Positions 43,445-54,640 are shown, numbered from the stretch's first letter. The stretch is DNA of 64,000 bases from Panagrolaimus kolymaensis (GCA_028622995.1 JAJQJQ010000084.1:124001-188000), one strand, 5' to 3'. The notes: a model not told the origin generated them from the letters alone. Program-made: numbers and translations.

Positions 43445-44816
43445 GTGAATAAAAATAATTTATTTTCCTTAATTTTTGGAATTTTTTACACCCGTTTTTT
43501 ACTATTTCAAATGCCCTTTACCTCCATTATTAATTTTTTTAAATTTAAAACACTTTTGCATCCTTCATTGGTGAATAAAACTTTGAAGCTCTCCGACTTT
43601 TTATAAATAAAAGTTGTGAATAAAAATAATTTATTTTCCTTAATTTTTGGAATTTTTTACACCCGTTTTTTACTATTTCAAATGCCCTTTACCTCCATTA
43701 TTAATTTTTTTAAATTTAAAACATTGTTTGCATCCTTCACTGAAGAATAAAACTTTGAAGCTCTCCGACTTTTTATAAATAAAAGTTGTGAATAAAAATA
43801 ATTTATTTTCCTTAATTTTTGGAATTTTTTACACCCGTTTTTTACTATTTCAAATGCCCTTTACCTCCATTATTAATTTTTTTAAATTTAAAACACTTTT
43901 GCATCCTTCATTGGTGAATAAAACTTTGAAGCTCTCCGACTTTTTACTAAAAAATAAAAAGCAGAGAAAATATTTATTTTCCTTAATTTTTGGAATTTTT
44001 TACACCCGTTTTTTACTATTTGAAATGCCCTTTACCTCCATTATTAATTTTTTTAAATTTAAAACATTGTTTGCATCCTTCACTGAAGAATAAAACTTTG
44101 AAGCTCTCCGACTTTTTATAAATAAAAGTTGTGAATAAAAATAATTTATTTTCCTTAATTTTTGGAATTTTTTACACCCGTTTTTTACTATTTCAAATGC
44201 CCTTTACCTCCATTATTAATTTTTTTAAATTTAAAACACTTTTGCATCCTTCATTGGTGAATAAAACTTTGAAGCTCTCCGACTTTTTACTAAAAAATAA
44301 AAAGCAGAGAAAATATTTATTTTCCTTAATTTTTGGAATTTTTTACACCCGTTTTTTACTATTTCAAATGCCCTTTACCTCCATTATTAATTTTTTTAAA
44401 TTTAAAACATTGTTTGCATCCTTCACTGAAGAATAAAACTTTGAAGCTCTCCGACTTTTTATAAATAAAAGTTGTGAATAAAAATAATTTATTTTCCTTA
44501 ATTTTTGGAATTTTTTACACCCGTTTTTTACTATTTCAAATGCCCTTTACCTCCATTATTAATTTTTTTAAATTTAAAACACTTTTGCATCCTTCATTGG
44601 TGAATAAAACTTTGAAGCTCTCCGACTTTTTACTAAAAAATAAAAAGCAGAGAAAATATTTATTTTCCTTAATTTTTGGAATTTTTTACACCCGTTTTTT
44701 ACTATTTGAAATGCCCTTTACCTCCATTATTAATTTTTTTAAATTTAAAACATTGTTTGCATCCTTCACTGAAGAATAAAACTTTGAAGCTCTCCGACTT
44801 TTTATAAATAAAAGTT
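43445..44816 (+). repeat. Dimeric higher-order repeat, 343 bp, four copies
   Basis: CACTTTTGC, a rare replacement of CATTGTTGC, occurs at 43,551, 43,894, 44,237 and 44,580, exactly 343 bp apart, alternating with a +1-bp TTTGCATCCTTCACTG monomer. From the second unit onward the junction between them is type B, while in the first unit it is type A. The variant then spreads to consecutive monomers at about 45,095, 45,266 and 45,437, where ACACGCG also appears. Confidence 0.9.
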
Positions 44817-46839
44817 GTGAATAAAAATAATTTATTTTCCTTAATTTTTGGAATTTTTTACACCCGTTTTTTACTATTTCAAATGCCCTTTACCTCCATT
44901 ATTAATTTTTTTAAATTTAAAACATTGTTTGCATCCTTCACTGAAGAATAAAACTTTGAAGCTCTCCGACTTTTTATAAATAAAAGTTGTGAATAAAAAT
45001 AATTTATTTTCCTTAATTTTTGGAATTTTTTACACCCGTTTTTTACTATTTCAAATGCCCTTTACCTCCATTATTAATTTTTTTAAATTTAAAACACTTT
45101 TGCATCCTTCATTGGTGAATAAAACTTTGAAGCTCTCCGACTTTTTACTAAAAAATAAAAAGCAGAGAAAATATTTATTTTCTTTAATTTTTGGAATTTT
45201 TTACACGCGTTTTTTACTATTTCAAATGCCCTTTACCTCCATTATTAATTTTTTTAAATTTAAAACACTTTTGCATCCTTCATTGGTGAATAAAACTTTG
45301 AAGCTCTCCGACTTTTTACTAAAAAATAAAAAGCAGAGAAAATATTTATTTTCTTTAATTTTTGGAATTTTTTACACGCGTTTTTTACTATTTCAAATGC
45401 CCTTTACCTCCATTATTAATTTTTTTAAATTTAAAACACTTTTGCATCCTTCATTGGTGAATAAAACTTTGAAGCTCTCCGACTTTTTACTAAAAAATAA
45501 AAAGCAGAGAAAATATTTATTTTCCTTAATTTTTGGAATTTTTTACACCCGTTTTTTACTATTTCAAATGCCCTTTACCTCCATTATTAATTTTTTTAAA
45601 TTTAAAACATTGTTTGCATCCTTCACTGAAGAATAAAACTTTGAAGCTCTCCGACTTTTTATAAATAAAAGTTGTGAATAAAAATAATTTATTTTCCTTA
45701 ATTTTTGGAATTTTTTACACCCGTTTTTTACTATTTCAAATGCCCTTTACCTCCATTATTAATTTTTTTAAATTTAAAACACTTTTGCATCCTTCATTGG
45801 TGAATAAAACTTTGAAGCTCTCCGACTTTTTACTAAAAAATAAAAAGCAGAGAAAATATTTATTTTCTTTAATTTTTGGAATTTTTTACACGCGTTTTTT
45901 ACTATTTCAAATGCCCTTTACCTCCATTATTAATTTTTTTAAATTTAAAACATTGTTTGCATCCTTTAATGAAGAATAAAACTTTGAAGCTCTCCGACTT
46001 TTTACTAAAAAATAAAAAGCAGAGAAAATATTTATTTTCCTTAATTTTTGGAATTTTTTACACCCGTTTTTTACTATTTCAAATGCCCTTTACCTCCATT
46101 ATTAATTTTTTTAAATTTAAAACATTGTTTGCATCCTTCACTGAAGAATAAAACTTTGAAGCTCTCCGACTTTTTATAAATAAAAGTTGTGAATAAAAAT
46201 AATTTATTTTCCTTAATTTTTGGAATTTTTTACACGCGTTTTTTACTATTTCAAATGCCCTTTACCTCCATTATTAATTTTTTTAAATTTAAAACATTGT
46301 TTGCATCCTTTAATGAAGAATAAAACTTTGAAGCTCTCCGACTTTTTACTAAAAAATAAAAAGCAGAGAAAATATTTATTTTCTTTAATTTTTGGAATTT
46401 TTTACACCCGTTTTTTACTATTTCAAATGCCCTTTACCTCCATTATTAATTTTTTTAAATTTAAAACATTGTTTGCATCCTTTAATGAAGAATAAAACTT
46501 TGAAGCTCTCCGACTTTTTACTAAAAAATAAAAAGCAGAGAAAATATTTATTTTCCTTAATTTTTGGAATTTTTTACACCCGTTTTTTACTATTTCAAAT
46601 GCCCTTTACCTCCATTATTAATTTTTTTAAATTTAAAACATTATTGCATCCTTCATTGGTGAATAAAACTTTGAAGCTCTCCGACTTTTTACTAAAAAAT
46701 AAAAAGCAGAGAAAATATTTATTTTCCTTAATTTTTGGAATTTTTTACACCCGTTTTTTACTATTTCAAATGCCCATTACCTCCATTATTAATTTTTTTA
46801 AATTTAAAACATTGTTTGCATCCTTCAATGAAGAATAAA

Positions 46840-49800
46840 ACTTTGAAGCTCTCCGACTTTTTATAAATAAAAGTTGTGAATAAAAATAATTTATTTTCCT
46901 TAATTTTTGGAATTTTTTACACCCGTTTTTTACTATTTCAAATGCCCTTTACCTCCATTATTAATTTTTTTAAATTTAAAACATTGTTGCATCCTTCATT
47001 GGTGAATAAAACTTTGAAGCTCTCCGACTTTTTATAAATAAAAGTTGTGAATAAAAATAATTTATTTTCCTTAATTTTTGGAATTTTTTACACCCGTTTT
47101 TTACTATTTCAAATGCCCTTTACCTCCATTATTAATTTTTTTAAATTTAAAACATTGTTGCATCCTTCATTGGTGAATAAAACTTTGAAGCTCTCCGACT
47201 TTTTACTAAAAAATAAAAAGCAGAGAAAATATTTATTTTCCTTAATTTTTGGAATTTTTTACACCCGTTTTTTACTATTTCATATGACCTTTACCTCAAG
47301 AATTAATTTTTTTTAATTTAAAACATTGTTTGCATCCTTCACTGAAGAATAAAACTTTGAAGCTCTCCGACTTTTTATAAATAAAAGTTGTGAATAAAAT
47401 TAATTTATTTTCCTTAATTTTTGGAATTTTTTACACCCGTTTTTTACTATTTCAAATGCCCTTTACCTCCATTATTAATTTTTTTAAATTTAAAACACTT
47501 TTGCATCCTTCATTGGTGAATAAAACTTTGAAGCTCTCCGACTTTTTACTAAAAAATAAAAAGCAGAGAAAATATTTATTTTCCTTAGTTTTTGGAATTT
47601 TTTACACCCGTTTTTTACTATTTCAAATGCCCTTTACCTCCATTATTAATTTTTTTAAATTTAAAACATTGTTTGCATCCTTCACTGAAGAATAAAACTT
47701 TGAAGCTCTCCGACTTTTTATAAATAAAAGTTGTGAATAAAAATAATTTATTTTCCTTAATTTTTGGAATTTTTTACACCCGTTTTTTACTATTTCAAAT
47801 GCCCTTTACCTCCATTATTAATTTTTTTAAATTTAAAACACTTTTGCATCCTTCATTGGTGAATAAAACTTTGAAGCTCTCCGACTTTTTATAAATAAAA
47901 GTTGTGAATAAAAATAATTTATTTTCCTTAATTTTTGGAATTTTTTACACCCGTTTTTTACTATTTCAAATGCCCTTTACCTCCATTATTAATTTTTTTA
48001 AATTTAAAACATTGTTTGCATCCTTCACTGAAGAATAAAACTTTGAAGCTCTCCGACTTTTTATAAATAAAAGTTGTGAATAAAAATAATTTATTTTCCT
48101 TAATTTTTGGAATTTTTTACACCCGTTTTTTACTATTTCAAATGCCCTTTACCTCCATTATTAATTTTTTTAAATTTAAAACATTGTTTGCATCCTTTAA
48201 TGAAGAATAAAACTTTGAAGCTCTCCGACTTTTTACTAAAAAATAAAAAGCAGAGAAAATATTTATTTTCCTTAATTTTTGGAATTTTTTACACCCGTTT
48301 TTTACTATTTGAAATGCCCTTTACCTCCATTATTAATTTTTTTAAATTTAAAACATTGTTTGCATCCTTCAATGAAGAATAAAACTTTGAAGCTCTCCGA
48401 CTTTTTACTAAAAAATAAAAAGCAGTGAAAATAATTTATTTTCCTTAATTTTTGGAATTTTTTACACCCGTTTTTTACTATTTGAAATGCCCTTTACCTC
48501 CATTATTAATTTTTTTAAATTTAAAACATTGTTTGCATCCTTCAATGAAGAATAAAACTTTGAAGCTCTCCGACTTTTTACTAAAAAATAAAAAGCAGTG
48601 AAAATATTTATTTTCCTTAATTTTTGGAATTTTTTACACCCGTTTTTTACTATTTGAAATGCCCTTTACCTCCATTATTAATTTTTTTAAATTTAAAACA
48701 TTGTTGCATCCTTCATTGGTGAATAAAACTTTGAAGCTCTCCGACTTTTTATAAATAAAAGTTGTGAATAAAAATAATTTATTCTCTTTAATTTTTGGAA
48801 TTTTTTACACCCGTTTTTTACTATTTCAAATGCCCTTTACCTCCATTATTAATTTTTTTAAATTTAAAACATTGTTGCATCCTTCATTGGTGAATAAAAC
48901 TTTGAAGCTCTCCGACTTTTTATAAATAAAAGTTGTGAATAAAAATAATTTATTCTCTTTAATTTTTGGAATTTTTTACACCCGTTTTTTACTATTTCAA
49001 ATGCCCTTTACCTCCATTATTAATTTTTTTAAATTTAAAACATTGTTGCATCCTTCATTGGTGAATAAAACTTTGAAGCTCTCCGACTTTTTATAAATAA
49101 AAGTTGTGAATAAAAATAATTTATTCTCTTTAATTTTTGGAATTTTTTACACCCGTTTTTTTCTATTTCAAATGCCCTTTACCTCCATTATTAATTTTTT
49201 TAAATTTAAAACATTGTTTGCATCCTTCGCTGAAGAATAAAACTTTGAAGCTCTCCGACTTTTTATAAATAAAAGTTGTGAATAAAAATAATTTATTCTC
49301 TTTAATTTTTGGAATTTTTTACACCCGTTTTTTACTATTTCAAATGCCCTTTACCTCCATTATTAATTTTTTTAAATTTAAAACATTGTTTGCATCCTTC
49401 GCTGAAGAATAAAACTTTGAAGCTCTCCGACTTTTTGTAAATAAAAGTTGTGAATAAAAATAATTTATTCTCTTTAATTTTTGGAATTTTTTACACCCGT
49501 TTTTTACTATTTCAAATGCCCTTTACCTCCATTATTAATTTTTTTAAATTTAAAACATTGTTTGCATCCTTGAATGAAGAATAAAACTTTGAAGCTCTCC
49601 GACTTTTTACTAAAAAATAAAAAGCAGAGAAAATATTTATTTTCCTTAATTTTTGGAATTTTTTACACCCGTTTTTTACTATTTCATATGACCTTTACCT
49701 CAAGCATTAATTTTTTTAAATTTAAAACATTGTTTGCATCCTTCATCGGTGAATAAAACTTTGAAGCTCTCGGACTTTTTACTAAAAAATTAAAAGCAGA

Positions 49801-51600
49801 GAAAATATTTATTTTCCTTAGTTTTTGGAAATTTTTACACCCGTTTTTTACTATTTCATATGACCTTTACCACCATTATTAATTTTTTTAAATTTAAAAC
49901 ATTGTTTGCATCCTTAAATGAAGAATAAAACTTTGAAGCTCTCCGACTTTTTACTAAAAATTAAAAGCAGAGAAAATATTTATTTTCCTTAATTTTTGGA
50001 ATTTTTTACACCCGTTTTTTACTATTTCATATGACCTTTACCTCCATTATTAATTTTTTTAAATTTAAAACATTGTTGCATCCTTCATTGGTGAATAAAA
50101 CTTTGAAGCTCTCCGACTTTTTACTAAAAAATAAAAAGCAGAGAAAATATTTATTTTCCTTAATTTTTGGAATTTTTTACACCCGTTTTTTACTATTTCA
50201 TATGACCTTTACCTCAAGCATTAATTTTTTTAAATTTAAAACATTGTTTGCATCCTTAAATGAAGAATAAAACTTTGAAGCTCTCCGACTTTTTGTAAAT
50301 AAAAGTTGTGAATAAAAATAATTTATTCTCTTTAATTTTTGGAATTTTTTACACCCGTTTTTTACTATTTCATATGACCTTTACCTCCATTATTAATTTT
50401 TTTAAATTTAAAACATTGTTTGCATCCTTCGCTGAAGAATAAAACTTTGAAGCTCTCCGACTTTTTGTAAATAAAAGTTGTGAATAAAAATAATTTATTC
50501 TCTTTAATTTTTGGAATTTTTTACACCCGTTTTTTACTATTTCAAATGCCCTTTACCTCCATTATTAATTTTTTTAAATTTAAAACATTGTTGCATCCTT
50601 CATTGGTGAATAAAACTTTGAAGCTCTCCGACTTTTTATAAATAAAAGTTGTGAATAAAAATAATTTATTCTCTTTAATTTTTGGAATTTTTTACACCCG
50701 TTTTTTACTATTTCATATGACCTTTACCTCAAGCATTAATTTTTTTAAATTTAAAACATTGTTTGCATCCTTCGCTGAAGAATAAAACTTTGAAGCTCTC
50801 CGACTTTTTGTAAATAAAAGTTGTGAATAAAAATAATTTATTCTCTTTAATTTTTGGAATTTTTTACACCCGTTTTTTACTATTTCAAATGCCCTTTACC
50901 TCCATTATTAATTTTTTTAAATTTAAAACATTGTTTGCATCCTTCGCTGAAGAATAAAACTTTGAAGCTCTCCGACTTTTTATAAATAAAAGTTGTGAAT
51001 AAAAATAATTTATTCTCTTTAATTTTTGGAATTTTTTACACCCGTTTTTTACTATTTCATATGACCTTTACCTCAAGCATTAATTTTTTTAAATTTAAAA
51101 CATTGTTTGCATCCTTCATCGGTGAATAAAACTTTGAAGCTCTCCGACTTTTTACTAAAAAATTAAAAGCAGAGAAAATATTTATTTTCCTTAGTTTTTG
51201 GAAATTTTTACACCCGTTTTTTACTATTTCATATGACCTTTACCTCCATTATTAATTTTTTTAAATTTAAAACATTGTTTGCATCCTTAAATGAAGAATA
51301 AAACTTTGAAGCTCTCCGACTTTTTACTAAAAAATAAAAAGCTGAGAAAATATTTATTTTCCTTAATTTTTGGAATTTTTTACACCCGTTTTTTACTATT
51401 TCATATGACCTTTACCTCCATTATTAATTTTTTTAAATTTAAAACATTGTTTGCATCCTTAAATGAAGAATAAAACTTTGAAGCTCTCCGACTTTTTACT
51501 AAAAAATAAAAAGCAGAGAAAATATTTATTTTCCTTAATTTTTGGAAATTTTTACACCCGTTTTTTACTATTTCAAATGCCCTTTACCTCCAGCATTAAT
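46840..51600 (+). repeat. Diverged right edge of the satellite array
   Basis: The last 27 or so monomers carry many more differences than the interior: CATATGACC for CAAATGCCC, CAAGCATTAAT or CCAGCATTAAT for CCATTATTAAT, TTATTCTCTTTAATT, CTTCGCTGAAG, CTTAAATGAAG, TTTTTGTAAAT and GCAGTGAAAATAATT. The last of these (near 48,421) combines a B-type start with an A-type end of the junction cassette. Variants are intermixed rather than arranged in a clean higher-order unit. The array ends inside a monomer at CCAGCATTAAT, just before 51,601. A diverged flank beside a homogenised core is the usual pattern where unequal exchange is less frequent. Confidence 0.9.
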
Positions 51601-51613
51601 ATGTACCTGTCAG

Positions 51614-51702
51614 GATACAGAAATTATGTTCTTTGTGATGGTAAATAACACGTGCATATGAAGGATCAATCGTATTGCGGCAATCAAGATTGTTTTTACA
51701 CA
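51614..51702 (+). pseudogene. Exon remnant with in-frame stop at the satellite boundary
   Basis: Immediately after the satellite, a CTGTCAG acceptor-like site ends at 51,613, and a GTAAGC donor-like site starts at 51,703. Between them the frame starting GGA TAC AGA reads a Cys-rich, coding-like peptide (GYRNYVLCDGK, stop, HVHMKDQSYCGNQDCFYT) in which one TAA codon, 51,646-51,648, breaks an otherwise open frame. The exon ends in phase 0, and the next exon of the downstream model also begins in phase 0. I infer an old extracellular-protein exon disabled by a nonsense change. Alternatives are a sequencing error at the TAA or chance coding-like sequence. No family is recognised. Confidence 0.45.
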
Positions 51703-51991
51703 GTAAGCAAATTATTTTTTAAAAGGCGGCACGGCACTCTCATTGGATAAAATTTTTTTACTTTCTTCACTTTTTCATCCCAAAACCAATATTCTTTGTT
51801 AAAAGCATTCAGAATATTTTTAAAAAGTTATCAATAAATTTTGAAAATATTTGTTCAACGACAAAAAAGGTCGTTAGCTCAAATTTATTTTATTGAAAGC
51901 AAGGCTGGGCAGCGACATCGACATGTCGATGATTTTTTCTTTCCACTTTGCAGCTAAAAATTTGAAAAATTACCAAACTTTTTTGTTGCAG

Positions 51992-53301
51992 ATTATTCAA
52001 AATGCAACATGCCCTAGCAAATATATCTATTTAAAAACCTTTGTTAATATCCGTGATTCCATTGATTTCTTAACATTTTTTATTGATGGAAAACCTTTAA
52101 AAAAGTATGTAACTTTTCTTTTTATTTTATTTTTAATTATTGTATATAATTATTTTATTTTATTTTTAAGTTTTACAACGTCCATCGCCATGGATGATGA
52201 ACAAGTTTATTCCTCTGATGTAAATATAACCATGCACTTTCATTCGGGTCCACGAAATAAAATTGAAGTCGAATCAGGTAAATGGGGAACAACAATAATG
52301 CATCAAAGCTCGCCTAAATTTAAAAAATTTACTTTAAATTCAACCATTCAAACTCAAGCATTTTGGTTGGATGATATGAGGCCTAATGATGCCATAACCG
52401 TTTGTATACCAAAAAATCTTAAAAATGATGTATTAGAAATGTTTGTAAGCCATCATGGCAAAGATGATATGGCTTATTATAGTTTATATGATTCAAATGA
52501 TTTAAAAAATTACATAACCAAGTAAAATAAAATGATTTCTTTTTTAATTTTCTAATAAAAAAATATAATAATTATTATTTTTTTAGTTTGAGTGACAATA
52601 TCACCATTTCCTCTACAGATATTTCCATTCCTCGAAGTATTAAATCTGCTACAGGATGCTTAACATTTTATTTAACTCGAGATACATTATTTCCAACAAT
52701 GGCTACAGTTTTATTTAAATCTTCTAAAGGTAGTTTTTTTTAATTTTTATTTAAAACATATATCGAAAAATTTATGACTGAAACAGAAGTGGGGATTTTT
52801 GTTCGAATTTTTTAGTGGTCTCAAAACGAACTTAATTATTAATTAATTGGTAAAACTTACAAAAAAAAATGTTTTAGTAAATTTTGGATACTTTTGAATC
52901 GTTAGGTTGCTTAATAAGGCAACTTTTTAGTTTTAGGAATTAATTTCACACAATTCGTTTCGAGATCACTGATAAAATCATTTGAATCTCTAGCTGCTAC
53001 TAACTTTAGATTTCTTTGTATACAATAAATAAATAATGCAATTTTACTTTTAGCTCATACAAAATATTGTTTAAGTAATAATATTTATGAATTAGAACTT
53101 GTTCAAGCTCCCCTCCTTCATTCTCCAGCTTATATCAAATCTAATAATTATGAGTTTGTTTTTGTACTAAAAAAAGCGGTCTTCCGAATGGGTGAAATCA
53201 AAACAAAAACAACAAAAAACGCACTTTTTATTTATAGTCTCAAAAATTTGTGGATAAAATTTTATTTAACCTTTTTTAAACTTAACGATATTATAAAATA
53301 A
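51992..53301 (+). CDS. Unrecognised secreted/extracellular-type protein, multi-exon, 5' end missing or broken
   Basis: I do not recognise this family. Four exons join in phase: 51,992-52,104, 52,171-52,521, 52,587-52,729 and 53,054-53,301 (TAA). They follow TTGTTGCAG, TTTTTAAG, TTTTTTAG and CTTTTAG acceptors, and the donors are GTATGT, GTAAAA and GTAGTT. They give 284 codons before the stop. The product has several N-glycosylation sequons (NAT, NFT, NIT, NST, NLS, NIT) and scattered Cys, and no transmembrane segment once the 66-bp intron is removed, which suggests an ectodomain. No start codon or signal peptide is convincing. The only upstream candidate exon (51,614-51,702) joins in phase but contains TAA. 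The last 60 or so residues may run past a true donor. AATAAA overlaps the stop. It could be an expressed gene with a distant first exon or a 5'-truncated pseudogene beside the satellite. Confidence 0.5.
52814..52970. repeat. Imperfect inverted repeat (MITE-like) inside an intron
   Basis: Within the intron 52,730-53,053 the left end AGTGGTCTCAAAACGAACTT matches the reverse complement of the right end, which reads AGTGATCTCGAAACGAATTG. Weaker similarity continues inwards for another 25 bp or so (ATTAATT...TAAAACT). A small hairpin, GGTTGC/GCAAC around TTAATAAG, sits between the arms. The total length is about 157 bp. No clear target-site duplication was seen, so this is a MITE-like relict rather than a proven element. 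Confidence 0.6.
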
Positions 53302-54010
53302 AACAAAAAAAATGTGGTCAAGTGTTTACTTCCGGATGTTTAAATTTATGATAACCCGAAAGCTCCGGACCACATTTAAACAAATAAACGACCTTGCTTT
53401 TATAAGACAGAGACAACTAAAAAAGAGAACGAAGATGCGTTTGGAATAATGGCAACCAAAAGAGACGGATCAAACTAGATAGTCAAAGACACGCAATTTT
53501 TTGAGCGAAAAATAACATAAAATTGCTTTGGGAAAACTTTAATAAAATAATCTCTCTAGACGGCTTATTTCTGTCTTAAAGTTAGGCGTAAATAAGGCAT
53601 TTTTATATTTTAATTTTTTAATTAAACTTTTTTGTAAAAATTAACTTTTATTTCCATTCTTTTTGTGATCATAAAGTTTTCAGGTTATTTAAATTTAAGT
53701 ATCGATCAGTTCCAATCTCTTACCGGAAATAACCTTATTTTTTATTTTTGTGTCTAAAAAGAAAATTAGTAAACAAATAAATAACTCTTTTTTTATGAGA
53801 CAAGGACTCTAAACAAGTTTTTTGTTTTGTTGTTTTTGATTACATTTCTTTTTTCAATAAAACTGTTTGTAAGTAACCCTGAAAAACGAAATGGAAGATA
53901 GATAGATTTTTATCATTATTTTTTTCTTTACTTCTTTATAAAAATAATAAGAAAGGCGATTCTTTTATTTTTTTCATTTTGACTTTTTTTCTTTCTTTTC
54001 TGTTTTTACT
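53302..54010. other. Intergenic, AT-rich, with one short inverted repeat
   Basis: No reading frame or RNA gene is convincing here. AAATGTGGTC at 53,310-53,319 is the exact reverse complement of GACCACATTT at 53,368-53,377, so a 10-bp stem encloses a 48-bp loop that contains two CCGGA motifs. This may be a relict of a small element. The rest holds poly-T and poly-A runs and leads into the pyrimidine-rich tract in front of the transthyretin-like gene. Confidence 0.5.
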
Positions 54011-54028
54011 TTTTCTAAAGAAAGAAAA
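54001..54028 (+). promoter_or_regulatory. Probable spliced-leader (trans-splice) acceptor of the transthyretin-like gene
   Basis: A pyrimidine-rich run ends in TTTTTCTAAAG at 54,020, eight bases before the ATG at 54,029. In nematodes an unpaired 3' splice site just upstream of the start codon usually marks spliced-leader addition. No upstream exon of this gene is apparent. Confidence 0.5.
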
Positions 54029-54640
54029 ATGAAGCTCGTTATTGCTATTTTTATTTTTGGTATTTCATGTGCTTCAGCTGGAATCTTGGGTATTGGTCGA
54101 ACTCAATCCGCTGCAGTTCGAGGACGATTAACTTGTGATGGTCGACCAGCGGCAAATATCAAAGTCAAACTCTTCGATTATGATCCAAATAGCCCCGATG
54201 ATAAAATGGCTGAAGGCATCACCGATACTGATGGAAGTTTCGAACTTTCTGGTTCAGAAAGTGAGATTACTACCATCGATCCTCGACTTTCCATGTATGT
54301 CTATCTTTTAAACTTTCGCGCTAGATAATTAAGTTTTTCTCAAAAAAATGTTATTCTTAAAATAAAAACTCATTGTTAATTATAACTCTAAAGTAAAAAA
54401 AATTTCTTTCTGAAATTTTATTTCATTTTTTTATTCCCAAAAAACGCCTAAATTTGTTAAAATTTTTGTTCTAATATTTTTAGTTATCATCGATGTGGTC
54501 GAACTAATGAATGCGAAGTAAAAGTCAATATTGAAATCCCCGATGAATATGTTTCAAGTGGAGCTAATCCTGAACGAGTATTCGATGCCGGCACCCTTAG
54601 TTTAAACCAAAAATTTGCTGATGAACGAAAACATTGTTAA
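54029..54640 (+). CDS. Transthyretin-like (TTL) secreted protein, 140 residues, two exons
   Basis: This is a member of the nematode transthyretin-like family (Pfam Transthyretin-like, PF01060), small secreted beta-sandwich proteins. Most have no defined function, though some act in apoptotic-cell clearance, neuronal function or parasitism. Exons are 54,029-54,294 and 54,484-54,640, with a GTATGT donor, a TATTTTTAG acceptor and phase 2; together they give 140 residues, the usual size. Residues 1-17 form a signal peptide with likely cleavage at ASA|G. The mature chain begins with the family pattern TQSAAVRGRLTCDGRP (about 25-40), followed by KVKLFDYD (about 46-53) and TDTDGSFELSG (about 65-75). 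DPRLSIYHRC crosses the splice junction, and the chain ends NPERVFDAGTLSLNQKF...C. Cysteines at about 36, 93, 99 and 140 suit the family's two disulfides. AATAAA lies at 54,658. The gene is convergent with the F-box-like gene, 183 bp away. Confidence 0.95.

Larger units (their letters stand above)
1..51600 (+). repeat. 171-bp satellite DNA array, head to tail, about 300 monomers
   Basis: The sequence repeats with a 171-bp period from the first base to about 51,600; for example the TTGGAATTTTTT block recurs at 1, 172 and 343. All monomers run in the same direction and no other DNA interrupts them. The monomer is AT-rich, with a few GC-containing landmarks: ACACCCG, GCCCTTTACCTCC, TTGCATCC and GAAGCTCTCCGAC. 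Two junction cassettes of equal length (26 bp) follow GACTTTTTA. Type A reads TAAATAAAAGTTGTGAATAA..., with a sub-variant carrying AAATTTTTGAAT. Type B reads CTAAAAAATAAAAAGCAGAG.... A length variant, ATTGTTTGCATCCTTCACTGAAG, adds 1 bp. The array continues beyond the left window edge. A centromeric or heterochromatic role is plausible for such arrays but is not shown by the sequence. Confidence 0.98.

Noticed and set aside
1..51600. Dozens of 86-215-residue open frames repeating a 57-residue unit, apparently a repeat-protein family
   Set aside because: 171 is a multiple of three, so any frame open in one B-type monomer stays open in the next, while A-type junctions contain TAA. Most frames lack an ATG and begin at GTG or TTG. 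Variation includes indels and stops and shows no codon-position bias by eye. This is satellite DNA, not coding sequence.
1..51600. CRISPR-like array of repeats
   Set aside because: The whole unit is conserved with no unique spacers, the unit is far too long, and the surroundings are eukaryotic.
1..51600. Canonical 17-bp CENP-B box within the monomer
   Set aside because: Only the CGGG half is present (reverse of ACACCCG), and the TTCG half at the required spacing is absent. I could not compare with the box described for Meloidogyne satellites.
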